The translations under genes were made by a program, and so were the position numbers. A DNA stretch of 11,232 bases from Holophagaceae bacterium. GTDB taxonomy: Bacteria; Acidobacteriota; Holophagae; Holophagales; Holophagaceae. Each line of letters starts with the position of its first letter. Position 1 is the stretch's first letter. The notes below the pieces were generated by a model. It was not told the DNA's origin. It made no database searches and worked only from the letters and a program-made list of their open reading frames with translations. Shown here one piece after another: positions 1-7,769 of this stretch. Where the stretch lies: contig JANXQX010000181.1 in assembly GCA_025353305.1 (NCBI GenBank), positions 1 through 11,232 of the forward strand. Reading direction: 5' to 3'.

Positions 1-345
1 GGTGGTGCAATCCGTCCCCAGCACACCCACCACGGTGGTGACGCCGCCCAGGGTGAAGCGGGAGAGCGGCACGGCGGGCACCCGCGTATGGGCGCCAGCC
101 TCGCCCCCACCGCCAGTCACGTGGGCGTGGCAATCGATCAGCCCCGGAAGGAGACGACGCCCTTCGAGATCAAATTCTTCAGCCTGGAAAGCGCCGAGAT
201 CCGTTGCTATCTCTCCAATCCAAAGCACCTTCCCGCCGCCCACCAGGATGTCTCTCACACCCAAGGCCTCCGGCGCGAAAACCTCTGCGTGGCGGAGCAA
301 GGTCAACAACTGTCCGGGGGCTGCCTCGGGGGCCGTAGTCGTCAC
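1..345 (-). CDS. iadA: Isoaspartyl dipeptidase (beta-aspartyl peptidase), 5' part only
   Basis: N-terminal 115 codons; the rest lies beyond the left edge. The family is a zinc amidohydrolase of the dihydroorotase fold that cleaves beta-aspartyl (isoaspartyl) dipeptides left over from breakdown of damaged proteins, in the cytoplasm. Visible: an N-terminal beta-sandwich segment with APE near residue 24 and ILVGGGKVLWIG; the strand PGLIDCHAHVTGGGGEAG at 67-84, with the metal-ligand pair H73 and H75 and the GGGGE substrate loop (E82) typical of IadA rather than of other amidohydrolases; then HTRVPAVPLSR and GGVTTVVGVLGTD at 100-112, which follow the E. coli protein closely. The start is a GTG at 345. 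The only nearby ATG (350) runs straight into a stop in its own frame, and the chosen frame has no ATG, GTG or TTG between its upstream stop (409-411) and 345. No Shine-Dalgarno site precedes the GTG. It is on the same strand as the kelch gene, 87 bases downstream of it. Confidence 0.92.
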   Translation of the reverse strand, partial: MTTTAPEAAPGQLLTLLRHAEVFAPEALGVRDILVGGGKVLWIGEIATDLGAFQAEEFDLEGRRLLPGLIDCHAHVTGGGGEAGAHTRVPAVPLSRFTLGGVTTVVGVLGTDCTT

Positions 346-354
346 TGCATAAAG

Positions 355-360
355 TGTATA
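355..360 (-). promoter_or_regulatory. Candidate -10 box for the isoaspartyl dipeptidase gene
   Basis: On the minus strand the hexamer TATACA (4-5 of 6 matches to TATAAT depending on register) ends 9 bases before the GTG start. A transcript starting at the usual distance would begin within about 0-3 bases of the start codon, which agrees with the missing ribosome-binding site and suggests a leaderless mRNA. I see no good -35 box 16-18 bases upstream. Confidence 0.3.
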
Positions 361-432
361 CGAGGCCTGGGCCTGCCTCCAGGCACAGCTTTCGGCTATG
401 GGAGGGCCTCAATCCAGATTCGCCTGTGCCAC

Positions 433-1878
433 CTATCGGTTTTTCGTGCGTCCACCCACAATGAGCACCCGACCATCCTTGAGCAGGGTCATCGTATGGC
501 CGGATCGGGGAATTGCGAGCGGAGGAACCTGTGTGGCCACGCCTGACTGAATATTCTGCGAACCGATGAAGTCAGTTGGATCCCAACCGAAGCCTCCAAC
601 CCAAAGAAACGTTTGCCCGTCCTTAAGGAGAAGCCCAGGGCCGGCGTTGCGAAGCGCCTCTACTTGAACCGAGGTGAAGTTGCTGCGGATGGGATCGAAA
701 CCCTCCATGGAGTCGGCCGGATGGTTGGAGCCATGGGCGAGATTGAAGGTCTGGCCTGAAGGATCCATCATATGCATCGGGGCCAGCTCCTCCCTCACCG
801 TACCTCCTACGACTTGCGCGCCACCACCGCGTATGGGCACGAGCACATGGCCTGTACGACCGCGGCTGAGGCCGCCTGCAACAGAAAGGGTTCCGCTGGA
901 CGGGTAGAACAGAAATGCCTTATTCACCGGAACCGTGACGCCACCACCGTATTCAACGGTTCCACCGCAGAAGAGAACGCGTCCATCCTCCAGAACCGCT
1001 GATGCCATGCCCGCGAATTCCTTATCACGCGCCTCTTCTTGGAAAGTGAACTTGTCCGTGGCGGGATCGTAGATCTCCAATCCTTTCCCCGCGAACAACA
1101 CACGCCCATCCTTGAGGTTCAACGTGTTGCATGGGTACCGCCCGAGTTCGACAGATTTGAAAGGCTTGAATGTGTTCGTCTTCTGGTCGAGCAGTTCGGT
1201 GCAATCCCCAACGTTGCTGCTGTCGCCGTAAGGTATGCCGCCCACCACTAACAACCGACCATCCTTCAACAGGACGGCGGCCTGGCCTTCACGCCTGAAA
1301 AATAAATTCGCCGGAGAGGGCGAGAAGCTTAGGGTCGCTGGATCAAAGACTTCTGAAGCTGTGAAATCCTGCTGATAATCTGATCCGCCCAGGATGAGGA
1401 CTCGGCCATCGGTCATGAGGGTGGCGGAATGCCCATAACGGGGCTGCGCCATTGAACCCACGGCCTGGAATTGTCCGGTCATAGGGTCATAGAGCTCCAC
1501 GAACCCTGTGGTGGCCAGCATATTAGTCGCTGGAGTGATCTGGACCGTTTCTTCCCCTAGGACCTTTCCCTTCGCGTTCTTCAATAAAACCTTGAAGGAC
1601 CCTGGTTGGTAGGCTGCTTGGAAAAGACCCTTCTTGGACACGGTTCCTACGTCTTGCTTGTCGAGGCTCCAGGATGCATTTTCCACTGGCTTTCCAGCCC
1701 GAGTCGCGATGAATTGGATAAAGCCTCCTTGCTCCACCCTCGCCTTGGCGGGCGAGATCACCACGGCGGCACGCTGATCTCTGAGCCATTTACATCCTGT
1801 TAGTGCAACCACCAGGATCAAAAGCAATATTGCCTTCTCGGCAATTTGAAGGCGGCTTGTTTTGTTTGGCGGTTTCAT
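433..1878 (-). CDS. Kelch-repeat beta-propeller lipoprotein with N-terminal Ig-like domain
   Basis: 481 residues. A signal peptide with hydrophobic core AILLLILVVAL ends in the lipobox LTGC (C29), so the protein should be lipid-anchored at a membrane outside the cytoplasm. Residues 38-115 resemble a bacterial Ig-like (BIG2-type) domain. From about 120 to the end there are seven kelch-type blades, each with a strand of the form DGRVLxxGG: about 157-165, 206-214, 257-264, 298-306, a degenerate one at 351-359 (GGGAQVVGG), 420-429 and 468-476. Blade intervals carry phrases such as ELYDPMTGQF and EIYDPATDKF. The last blade strand falls at the C-terminus and the preceding strand at residues 122-140, as expected for a propeller closed by its N-terminal strand. 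The start codon overlaps the oxidase stop (ATGA), and AAAGGTG lies just upstream, so translation is probably coupled. The fold is clear; the ligand or function is unknown. Such propellers usually bind glycans or proteins. Confidence 0.87.
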   Translation of the reverse strand: MKPPNKTSRLQIAEKAILLLILVVALTGCKWLRDQRAAVVISPAKARVEQGGFIQFIATRAGKPVENASWSLDKQDVGTVSKKGLFQAAYQPGSFKVLLKNAKGKVLGEETVQITPATNMLATTGFVELYDPMTGQFQAVGSMAQPRYGHSATLMTDGRVLILGGSDYQQDFTASEVFDPATLSFSPSPANLFFRREGQAAVLLKDGRLLVVGGIPYGDSSNVGDCTELLDQKTNTFKPFKSVELGRYPCNTLNLKDGRVLFAGKGLEIYDPATDKFTFQEEARDKEFAGMASAVLEDGRVLFCGGTVEYGGGVTVPVNKAFLFYPSSGTLSVAGGLSRGRTGHVLVPIRGGGAQVVGGTVREELAPMHMMDPSGQTFNLAHGSNHPADSMEGFDPIRSNFTSVQVEALRNAGPGLLLKDGQTFLWVGGFGWDPTDFIGSQNIQSGVATQVPPLAIPRSGHTMTLLKDGRVLIVGGRTKNR

Positions 1879-3218
1879 AGCACCTTTCCGGGATTGAAAA
1901 TTCCTTTAGGATCCAGCGCGGATTTGAGGCTTCGCAACAGCTCGATCTGGCCGGGATCGCTCAAGGCGAGAAAAGCCTCGCGCTTGGCCAGGCCGATGCC
2001 ATGTTCGCCACTCAGGGTGCCGCCCAGTTGGACTGCCAGTTTGAAGAGATCCATCAACTGGCGTTCCAGGTCCAACGGTTCCGTTTCGCCCGCCGCCAGC
2101 AGGTTCACATGCAGATTTCCGTCCCCCAGATGGCCATAGGTCACCGCGGGGATTTTCAGCTTTTCAAGGCCACCGAAAAATGCAGGAATCCGGTCGCGGG
2201 GAACGACGATGTCTTCGCTGATTTTTTTCGGATGGCGCTCTTTCAGGAAGGCCGACGTCAGTCGCCGGAGGTTCCAGATCTGGTCCCGCTGCCGCGATTC
2301 CGATGCGAGCTGCAGATGCTCCGAGACAGGTCCGAGGGCATCAGTGAGCGATGAGATGAAGGCTTCCGAGGTGCAGCCCCGGTCATCGAATTCCAGGATC
2401 GCTAGCGCTTTCCCAGGCAGGCGGCGGGCTTCCTCTGGACCGCTCTCGCGCAGTTCCGCCAAAACCGCGGCATCGAAAAACTCGAAGGCCGAAGGCAGAA
2501 AGCCATTCGCGCACAGCTGTCCCGGCAACTCCAACAAATCCTGAAAACGCGAGACCGGCAACAAAAGGGTCAAGAACTCAGTGGGCTTTGGAATGAGCCG
2601 CACCGTGGCGCCTGTGATCAGTCCCAGAATGCCTTCGCTGCCGATGAGCAGTTGCGCGAGACTCGGGCCGACATTGGCTTTCACGCTGCCGATGCCGAAG
2701 CTGTGGATCTCGCCATCGGCCATGAGCGCGTCCAAAGCGAGCACCCAATGCCGGGTCATGCCGTACTTGCAGGCGTTGGGTCCGCCGGCGTTCGTGGCCA
2801 GGCTCCCGCCAAAGGCGCAAAGGGGCCAGGAATTGGGGTCCGGAGGATAGAACAGATTGGAAGCTTCCGCGGCGCCTTTGACATCCCGCAGCCAGGCGCT
2901 GGCGGGAGCGGTGAGGGTAAGGTTCTGGTTCGAGACCTGGATTCCGCCGGGCCAAGCGCTCATGTCCACCACCACGACCCGTCCTGTGGGCACGCAGCCT
3001 CCGGCCTTGCCGGTTCCAGCGCCCCGGGGCACCAAGCCAAAGCCTGCTGATTTCGCAAGGCGGACCAGCTCCCGGAGATCTTCCCGACTCTTCGGTTTCA
3101 CCACGGCCAGGGGTAGCTTCCCCGCCACATGGGATTCGTCAAAGCGGTACGGCTCCAGGATCTCTGGGTCTTCGAGGATCTCGGCATGAGGAAGTCGTAA
3201 AATCGGCGAGGTGGCCAT
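1875..3218 (-). CDS. FAD-linked oxidase of the GlcD / D-lactate dehydrogenase family
   Basis: 447 residues from the chosen start. Enzymes of this vanillyl-alcohol-oxidase-fold family oxidise D-2-hydroxy acids (glycolate, D-lactate, D-2-hydroxyglutarate) to 2-oxo acids, passing electrons to a quinone or flavoprotein acceptor. Visible FAD-site motifs: RGAGTGKAGG at 65-74, YPPDP at 124-128, GGSLATNAGGPNACKYG at 137-153, GSEGILGLITGATVRLIPKP at 193-212. The C-terminal FAD_oxidase_C domain carries GHLGDGNLHVN at 362-372 and SGEHGIG at 403-409, the histidines and acids that hold the metal and substrate in this family, and ends with FNPGKVL. All key positions look intact. I start at ATG 3218 because GGAAAG precedes it and conserved-looking sequence begins there; ATG 3257 would add 13 unlikely residues and has no ribosome-binding site. 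It is shorter than E. coli GlcD (499). No glcE/glcF neighbours are present, so the substrate cannot be named. Translationally coupled to the kelch lipoprotein. Confidence 0.92.
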   Translation of the reverse strand: MATSPILRLPHAEILEDPEILEPYRFDESHVAGKLPLAVVKPKSREDLRELVRLAKSAGFGLVPRGAGTGKAGGCVPTGRVVVVDMSAWPGGIQVSNQNLTLTAPASAWLRDVKGAAEASNLFYPPDPNSWPLCAFGGSLATNAGGPNACKYGMTRHWVLALDALMADGEIHSFGIGSVKANVGPSLAQLLIGSEGILGLITGATVRLIPKPTEFLTLLLPVSRFQDLLELPGQLCANGFLPSAFEFFDAAVLAELRESGPEEARRLPGKALAILEFDDRGCTSEAFISSLTDALGPVSEHLQLASESRQRDQIWNLRRLTSAFLKERHPKKISEDIVVPRDRIPAFFGGLEKLKIPAVTYGHLGDGNLHVNLLAAGETEPLDLERQLMDLFKLAVQLGGTLSGEHGIGLAKREAFLALSDPGQIELLRSLKSALDPKGIFNPGKVL

Positions 3219-3316
3219 CGCTTTCCATGATGCCCGCTTACAGCGTGTTTCTGTCATGCATCGCTGGCTTTGTCCGGTAAGTTAAAGGTCCACGCTTAGT
3301 CCCCAAGATCCCGCCT
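3219..3316. promoter_or_regulatory. Divergent promoter region between the FAD oxidase and the sensor kinase
   Basis: These 98 bases must serve both divergent genes. On the minus strand TTAACT (3285 down to 3280) could be a -10 box for the oxidase. On the plus strand neither a convincing -10/-35 pair nor a Shine-Dalgarno site is seen before ATG 3317 (the preceding bases are CCCGCCT), so the kinase is probably weakly translated. The boxes are weak; the shared promoter role is inferred from gene orientation. Confidence 0.35.
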
Positions 3317-5329
3317 ATGACCCCCTTCCCATCTTCTGCCTTGGTACTGCCCTGGATCGCGGTGGGATTCGCCTTAGCGGCCGGGCTCCTGCTGGCACTG
3401 GTCGCAAGGCGGCACGGCATTGAGCGTGACCAGGCAGCAGCTGCCCTGGAACGGGTGGAGGCGGTAGCTGGGCTTCTGATCGCGGAAGTTGATGGGGAAG
3501 GCCGGTGGCACAGGGTTCCGAAGGGACTCTGTGAGTTGCTCGGCCAGCCGGAATCAGAGTTGCTTGGAATACCCATGCTTGAATGCCTGCATCCAGAGGA
3601 CAGGGAGCGCTGCCAATCCGATTTGGCCGGACTGCTGAGTGTCGGGCGGCTGTCCCTTGCCATCGAAGCCCGGGCACTGCGCCCGGATGGCAGTGAGATC
3701 TGGATCCAGCTCAACGGCACGCCTATCGAGGGTCGCGGCGGATATCCGGATTTCATCCAGGTCGTAGTCCGAGACATCAGCCAGGCCCAGGCTGTCGCCC
3801 AGTCCTTGAAAGACAGTGAGGAAAAGTTCCGCACCCTGTCCGATAACATCAACTGCGGCGTCTTCCTTTACACGGATGTTTTTCATTTCATCAATCCCGG
3901 CATGGAGGCCATCACTGGCTACACGGCTGAAGAGCTGCTGGGGCAGCCCATCTGGAAGCCGGTTCATCCAGATGACCAGGCTCTGGTGCAGCAGCGGGGC
4001 GAGGCCCGGCGCCGGGGAGAAGCGGTGCCACACCGCTACGTGCTGAAGATACTCCACAAGGATGGCCACACGATCTACACGGATTTCATCGCCCGGGCTG
4101 TGACGCTTGGGGGCAAGGTCTATGGGCTCGGCACGGCCTTCGACATCACGGACAGCGTGATGGCCGCGGAGAATCGGCTGCGGATGGAGCGTCAGATACT
4201 GGAGGCCCAGAAACTGGAGAGCCTCGGCCTGCTGGCGGGCGGCATTGCCCACGACTTCAACAACCTGCTCACCGTGATCCTCGGCAATGCCAGCATCATC
4301 GTCGAGGAAGCCACACCAAAGAGTCTGCTTCAGGCCTGTGCCACGACTGTGGTGGACACCTGCCACCGCGCTTCTGATCTCACCCGGCAGATGCTTGCCT
4401 ATTCCGGGAAGGGCCGTTTCGTGGTGGAGCCAACAGATTTCAATACCACGCTGAAGGGCATCACTTCGCTGGTGGAATCCGGTCTGCCGAAAATGATCAC
4501 CTTGCGCTATGAGCTGGGACAAGATCTTCCAGGACTCAATGCCGACCGGAGCCAACTCCAACAGGTCATCCTCAACCTGGTCACCAATGCGGGTGAATCC
4601 ATGGCCAATGGCGGCGGCATCATCACCCTGCGCACGGGCTTCCAACAACTGAAGGAAGCTGACATTGCGACCTCCTATCCGGGCCAGGAGCTTCAGCCGG
4701 GCCCCTATCTTTTCCTGGATGTGACCGATAGTGGCCAAGGCATGGACGAGGCCACCAAGGTCCGCATTTTCGAGCCATTCTTCACGACCAAGGCCGTGGG
4801 GCGGGGGTTGGGCCTCGCGGCCATCCAAGGCATCGTGCGCAGCCATCAGGGCGGCATCTGGATCGAGAGCCGGCTGGGGGAAGGAACCACTTTCCGTGTC
4901 CTGTTGCCAGCTCTTGGCACACCCGTCGAGGTGGCGGCCGAGGTCTCCGCCATGCCGGACGACTGGCGCGGGTCGGGCCTGGTGCTGGTCGTGGATGACG
5001 AGGAGCCCATTCGCGCCATGACCGCCACAGCCCTCAAACGGGTGGGGTTTGACGTGGTGGAAGCTGGTGATGGGCGGGAGGGTATCGAAGTCTTCCGTCG
5101 CCACGCGGCGGACTTGCAGGCGGTGCTTCTCGATCTCGTCATGCCGGTGATGGGCGGCGAAGCCGCACTCGAAGTAATGATGCAGATCGCCCCGGATGTG
5201 CCGGTGATCCTCAGTTCCGGCTACGACGGCGACTCCCAAGGCCTGGGCATTACAAACGGGCGCCCCTACCTGCAAAAGCCCTACACCATCACCGAACTGG
5301 TGGAAAAGGTCCGAAGCCTTATCGGGTGA
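3317..5329 (+). CDS. PAS-domain hybrid sensor histidine kinase with C-terminal receiver
   Basis: 670 residues. One N-terminal membrane helix (about 9-30, followed by RRHG) and no periplasmic domain, so sensing is probably cytoplasmic or in the membrane. Two PAS domains follow, at about 50-158 (ending RDIS) and 167-285 (EEKFRTLSDNINCGVF to FDITD). The dimerisation/phosphoacceptor helix has LAGGIAHDFNNLL with H312. The ATPase domain has the N box NLVTNAGE (N424), G1 DSGQGM (471-476), F box FEPFFTTK and G2 GRGLGL (495-500), the GRGLGLAAxxGIV style common in kinases fused to a receiver. The receiver (about 555-670) has D560/D561, phosphoacceptor D606 in LLDLVMP, S634 and K654 in QKP. All catalytic residues look present, so autophosphorylation at H312 and transfer to D606 are expected. 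No separate response regulator or output gene is adjacent, so the signal and output are unknown. The next gene starts 144 bases on, behind its own candidate promoter. Confidence 0.95.
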   Translation: MTPFPSSALVLPWIAVGFALAAGLLLALVARRHGIERDQAAAALERVEAVAGLLIAEVDGEGRWHRVPKGLCELLGQPESELLGIPMLECLHPEDRERCQSDLAGLLSVGRLSLAIEARALRPDGSEIWIQLNGTPIEGRGGYPDFIQVVVRDISQAQAVAQSLKDSEEKFRTLSDNINCGVFLYTDVFHFINPGMEAITGYTAEELLGQPIWKPVHPDDQALVQQRGEARRRGEAVPHRYVLKILHKDGHTIYTDFIARAVTLGGKVYGLGTAFDITDSVMAAENRLRMERQILEAQKLESLGLLAGGIAHDFNNLLTVILGNASIIVEEATPKSLLQACATTVVDTCHRASDLTRQMLAYSGKGRFVVEPTDFNTTLKGITSLVESGLPKMITLRYELGQDLPGLNADRSQLQQVILNLVTNAGESMANGGGIITLRTGFQQLKEADIATSYPGQELQPGPYLFLDVTDSGQGMDEATKVRIFEPFFTTKAVGRGLGLAAIQGIVRSHQGGIWIESRLGEGTTFRVLLPALGTPVEVAAEVSAMPDDWRGSGLVLVVDDEEPIRAMTATALKRVGFDVVEAGDGREGIEVFRRHAADLQAVLLDLVMPVMGGEAALEVMMQIAPDVPVILSSGYDGDSQGLGITNGRPYLQKPYTITELVEKVRSLIG

Positions 5330-5424
5330 TGGCCATCGCAGAAAAATGGTGCGGATACCTTGATGGCTCCAAGGTGGCCTGGGCCGGTGAAATATCGTTC
5401 CGCAACGGGCTGCAAATTACTGCC

Positions 5425-5430
5425 TAGAAT
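5425..5430 (+). promoter_or_regulatory. Candidate -10 box for the asparaginase gene
   Basis: TAGAAT matches TATAAT at 5 of 6 positions and lies 43 bases before the start codon. It would place the 5' end of the mRNA just before a hairpin and a strong ribosome-binding site. I see no good -35 box at 16-18 bases. Confidence 0.35.
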
Positions 5431-5440
5431 CATCCGAGGG

Positions 5441-5464
5441 GTCGGTCTTCGGCCGACAGGAGGA
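5441..5464 (+). promoter_or_regulatory. Leader hairpin directly upstream of the asparaginase ribosome-binding site
   Basis: GTCGGTCTTCGGCCGAC (5441-5457) folds as a five-base-pair GTCGG/CCGAC stem, a bulged T, and a C(UUCG)G closing tetraloop; an alternative has six pairs with a G-U. It is immediately followed by the strong Shine-Dalgarno sequence AGGAGGA (5458-5464), 9 bases before ATG 5474. The Shine-Dalgarno is outside the stem, so the hairpin could stabilise the mRNA 5' end or keep the site exposed. The ribosome-binding site also fixes the start of this gene at 5474. The hairpin is seen in the sequence; its function is inferred. Confidence 0.5.
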
Positions 5465-5473
5465 TCCGTAACA

Positions 5474-6457
5474 ATGGCGCGCCTACTTCTTCTGCATACG
5501 GGTGGCACTTTGGGCATGGCTCCGAGCGGGGATCCCGCCTCGCTCGCCCCCGGACCCTACCTGCACCATGTGCTGGAGCGGGTCCCAGAGTTGCGGGACC
5601 TGGCGGAATTGCAGGTGGAAGTGCCCTTCAACCACGACTCGGCCTCCATGGAACCGGAGTATGTCTTTGACCTGGCCCAGCTCATCCGGAGCCGCGCGGG
5701 CAGCTTCGATGGCTTCGTGCTGATCCACGGCACGGACACGATGGCTTTCACCGCGTCGCTCCTGGGTTTCCTGTTGGCGGATCTGGGCAAACCCGTGGTG
5801 ATCACCGGCTCCCAACGGCCCTTGTCCTACGTCCGCAGCGATGCCCGGGGAAACCTGGTGGACGCGGTGGATCTCGCCACCCGGGGCGTCAACGAAGTGG
5901 GGGTCATGTTTGGCACGCGTTGGCTGCGCGGCGTGGCTACGGACAAATTGAGCGTGCATCGCTACGAGGCCTTCGACAGCCCGAACCTCGCCCCGCTCGC
6001 GGAGATCGGCATGGACGTGGTGATCCACCCCCAGGCCGGAAAATTCGAGCGGCGCATGCCGGAAGTGTTTGGGGCGGCCTTCGAGAGCCACATCACTTCC
6101 TACACGCCTTTTCCCGGAATGCACTGGGAACTGCCAGCCAAGGACACCCGGGGCGTTCTTGTCGAGGCGTACGGTGCGGGCAATCTCCCCATGGAGCGGG
6201 AGGATCTGCGGTTGATGCTCCGCCACTGCCGCGAACGCGATCTGCCCGTTGTGGCCACCACCCAGTGCGCGTCGGGTTCAGTGAACATGGAAGCCTACGC
6301 GCTGGGCAGAGCCCTGGGCACCGAGGGCGGCATCAGCGCGGGCAAGCACACGCGCTGGGCGGCGCTGGCCAAGCTTGGCCTGCTGCTGGGCGCGAACGCG
6401 AGCCTGGAAATGGTGCGGGAAGCTTTCGCGACATCCTGGGCCGGGGAACCCGTCTGA
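5474..6457 (+). CDS. ansA: L-asparaginase, cytoplasmic (type I) family
   Basis: 327 residues, close to the family length of about 330-340. Hydrolyses L-asparagine to L-aspartate and ammonia. There is no signal peptide: the first residues MARLLLLHTGGTLGM are the first beta-strand and carry the nucleophile T12 in TGGT, so the enzyme is cytoplasmic. Other active-site elements: DSASM at 55-59 (substrate-binding serine), HGTDTMAFTAS at 85-95 with T87 and D88, TGSQRPL at 111-117, RSDARGNL at 121-128, and K158 in TDK, completing the Thr-Asp-Lys triad. FDSPNLAPL (167-175), YGAGNLP (233-239) and the TQCASGSVNMEAYALG stretch follow E. coli AnsA. The frame stays open upstream to ATG 5360, but AGGAGGA before ATG 5474 and the homologous N-terminus set the start here. 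serS begins 33 bases after the stop. A type II (periplasmic) enzyme is unlikely. A glutaminase side activity cannot be judged from sequence. Confidence 0.94.
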   Translation: MARLLLLHTGGTLGMAPSGDPASLAPGPYLHHVLERVPELRDLAELQVEVPFNHDSASMEPEYVFDLAQLIRSRAGSFDGFVLIHGTDTMAFTASLLGFLLADLGKPVVITGSQRPLSYVRSDARGNLVDAVDLATRGVNEVGVMFGTRWLRGVATDKLSVHRYEAFDSPNLAPLAEIGMDVVIHPQAGKFERRMPEVFGAAFESHITSYTPFPGMHWELPAKDTRGVLVEAYGAGNLPMEREDLRLMLRHCRERDLPVVATTQCASGSVNMEAYALGRALGTEGGISAGKHTRWAALAKLGLLLGANASLEMVREAFATSWAGEPV

Positions 6458-6463
6458 TCCCGC

Positions 6464-6475
6464 TAAACTGGATGT
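6464..6475 (+). promoter_or_regulatory. Candidate promoter -10 element upstream of serS
   Basis: TAAACTGGATGT lies in the 33-base gap before serS, and 10 of its 12 bases match TAAACTGAATAT (10831-10842) upstream of def. TAAACT is a plausible -10 hexamer. No good -35 is seen, because the corresponding position lies in GC-rich coding sequence of the asparaginase gene. serS may also be read from the upstream promoter. Confidence 0.28.
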
Positions 6476-6490
6476 TTCCTAGGATTCCAG

Positions 6491-7762
6491 ATGCTTGACC
6501 CCCAGCTCCTCCGCCGTGATCTGGAGGCCGTGAAAAACGGACTCGCCAACCGTGGCGCATCTTTTGACGATGCGACCTACCAGACCCTTGAAAGCGAACG
6601 ACGGCGCGTGATCCAGCAGGCGGAAACGGTGAAGGCCGCGCGCAACAAGGCCGCCGAGGAAGTTGCCAAGCTGAAGCGGGCGGGCGAAAGCGCCGACGAG
6701 ATCATCACCGCGCAACGTGAAATGGGTGATCAGCTGAAGGCCCTGGAACAGGCGGAAAGGGAGGCCGAGGCCGTATTTCGCGCTTTCGTCGCCACCATTC
6801 CAAATCTGCCGGATGTCTCGGTGCCCGTTGGCCAGGATGAACATGCCAACGTGGAGATCAAGCGCTGGGGCCAGCTTCCAGCCATCGCAAACCCCATGGA
6901 CCATGTGGATCTGGGTACCCGGCTCGGCATCCTGGATCTGGACCGCGCCGCGAAACTGAGCGGCGCGCGCTTCAGCGTGCTGATGGGCTGGGGCGCGAAA
7001 CTGGAGCGGGCCCTCGCAGCCTTCATGCTCGACCGCCAATCGGCCAGCGGTTATCTCGAAGTGATTCCGCCCTACCTCGTGAATGCCGAAAGCCTCTATG
7101 GAACAGGGCAATTGCCGAAATTCGAGGCAGATCTCTTCAAAATGCCTCACGGTGAATCCAGCCTTTATCTGATTCCAACGGCTGAAGTGCCCGTGACGAA
7201 TCTCTACCGCGACGAGGTGCTTGCCTTCGACCAGCTGCCCTTGCGCCACTGCGCGTTGACGCCCTGTTTCCGCAGCGAGGCCGGCAGCCACGGCCGCGAC
7301 ACCAAGGGCCTCATCCGCCAGCATCAATTCCACAAAGTCGAGCTCGTGAGTTTCGCCGCGCCGGAACAGGCGGAAGCCGAGCTGGAGCGGCTCACGGGCA
7401 ATGCGGAGGCCATCCTGGAAGAGCTTGAATTGCCCTACCGCCGCGTGCTGCTTTGCACCGGGGACATGGGTTTTTCCAGCCGCAAGACCTACGATCTGGA
7501 AGTTTGGCTGCCCAGCCAGAACACCTACCGCGAAATCAGCTCCTGCAGCTGGTTCGGTGATTTCCAGGCGCGGCGCGCCAACATCAAGTACAAGCCCGCC
7601 GATCCGAAGGCAAAGGCCGCCTTCCTGCACACGCTGAACGGCAGCGGCCTCGCCGTGGGCCGCACCTGGGTGGCGGTCCTGGAGAACGGCCAACAGGCCG
7701 ATGGCAGCGTGAAGATCCCGAAAGCCCTGGTGCCGTATCTGGGCGCAGAGCAGATCACTTAG
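6491..7762 (+). CDS. serS: Seryl-tRNA synthetase
   Basis: 423 residues, the normal bacterial length. Charges tRNA-Ser (and the selenocysteine tRNA where present) with serine in the cytoplasm. The N-terminal tRNA-binding arm is a long antiparallel coiled coil, about 30-100, rich in Glu, Lys, Arg and Ala. The class II catalytic core follows: motif 1 around 155-198 ([20 protein letters not shown] to VIPPYLVN), the serine-binding TAE at 230-232, motif 2 at 253-265 ([13 protein letters not shown]) continuing into RQHQFHKVE, and motif 3 at 382-399 ([18 protein letters not shown]) with the ATP-binding R391. All expected residues are present. The ribosome-binding site is weak (TAGGAT before ATG). The gene follows the asparaginase by 33 bases, and its stop TAG overlaps the AGGGG ribosome-binding site of the ABC ATPase, so the last two genes are likely co-transcribed. 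Confidence 0.98.
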   Translation: MLDPQLLRRDLEAVKNGLANRGASFDDATYQTLESERRRVIQQAETVKAARNKAAEEVAKLKRAGESADEIITAQREMGDQLKALEQAEREAEAVFRAFVATIPNLPDVSVPVGQDEHANVEIKRWGQLPAIANPMDHVDLGTRLGILDLDRAAKLSGARFSVLMGWGAKLERALAAFMLDRQSASGYLEVIPPYLVNAESLYGTGQLPKFEADLFKMPHGESSLYLIPTAEVPVTNLYRDEVLAFDQLPLRHCALTPCFRSEAGSHGRDTKGLIRQHQFHKVELVSFAAPEQAEAELERLTGNAEAILEELELPYRRVLLCTGDMGFSSRKTYDLEVWLPSQNTYREISSCSWFGDFQARRANIKYKPADPKAKAAFLHTLNGSGLAVGRTWVAVLENGQQADGSVKIPKALVPYLGAEQIT

Positions 7763-7769
7763 GGGCTCT

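Noticed and set aside
361..388. Inverted repeat GCCTGG/CCAGGC between the kelch gene and iadA as a terminator
   Set aside because: The stem is short with a large loop, has no T-tract, and lies over the expected promoter region of the dipeptidase gene.
3554..5275. A 573-codon open frame antisense to the sensor kinase
   Set aside because: It mirrors the kinase gene, has no recognisable domain, is rich in His, Gly, Gln and Pro as expected from reversed codons, and the plus-strand frame has every kinase motif.
5360..5473. Upstream extension of the asparaginase gene to ATG 5360
   Set aside because: The extra 38 residues run through the candidate -10 box and hairpin, while AGGAGGA before ATG 5474 and the first beta-strand at MARLLLLHTGGT fix the start.
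1..6457. Isoaspartyl dipeptidase and asparaginase as one asparagine/isoaspartate operon
   Set aside because: They are 5 kb apart on opposite strands with unrelated genes between them; the shared theme is probably coincidence.
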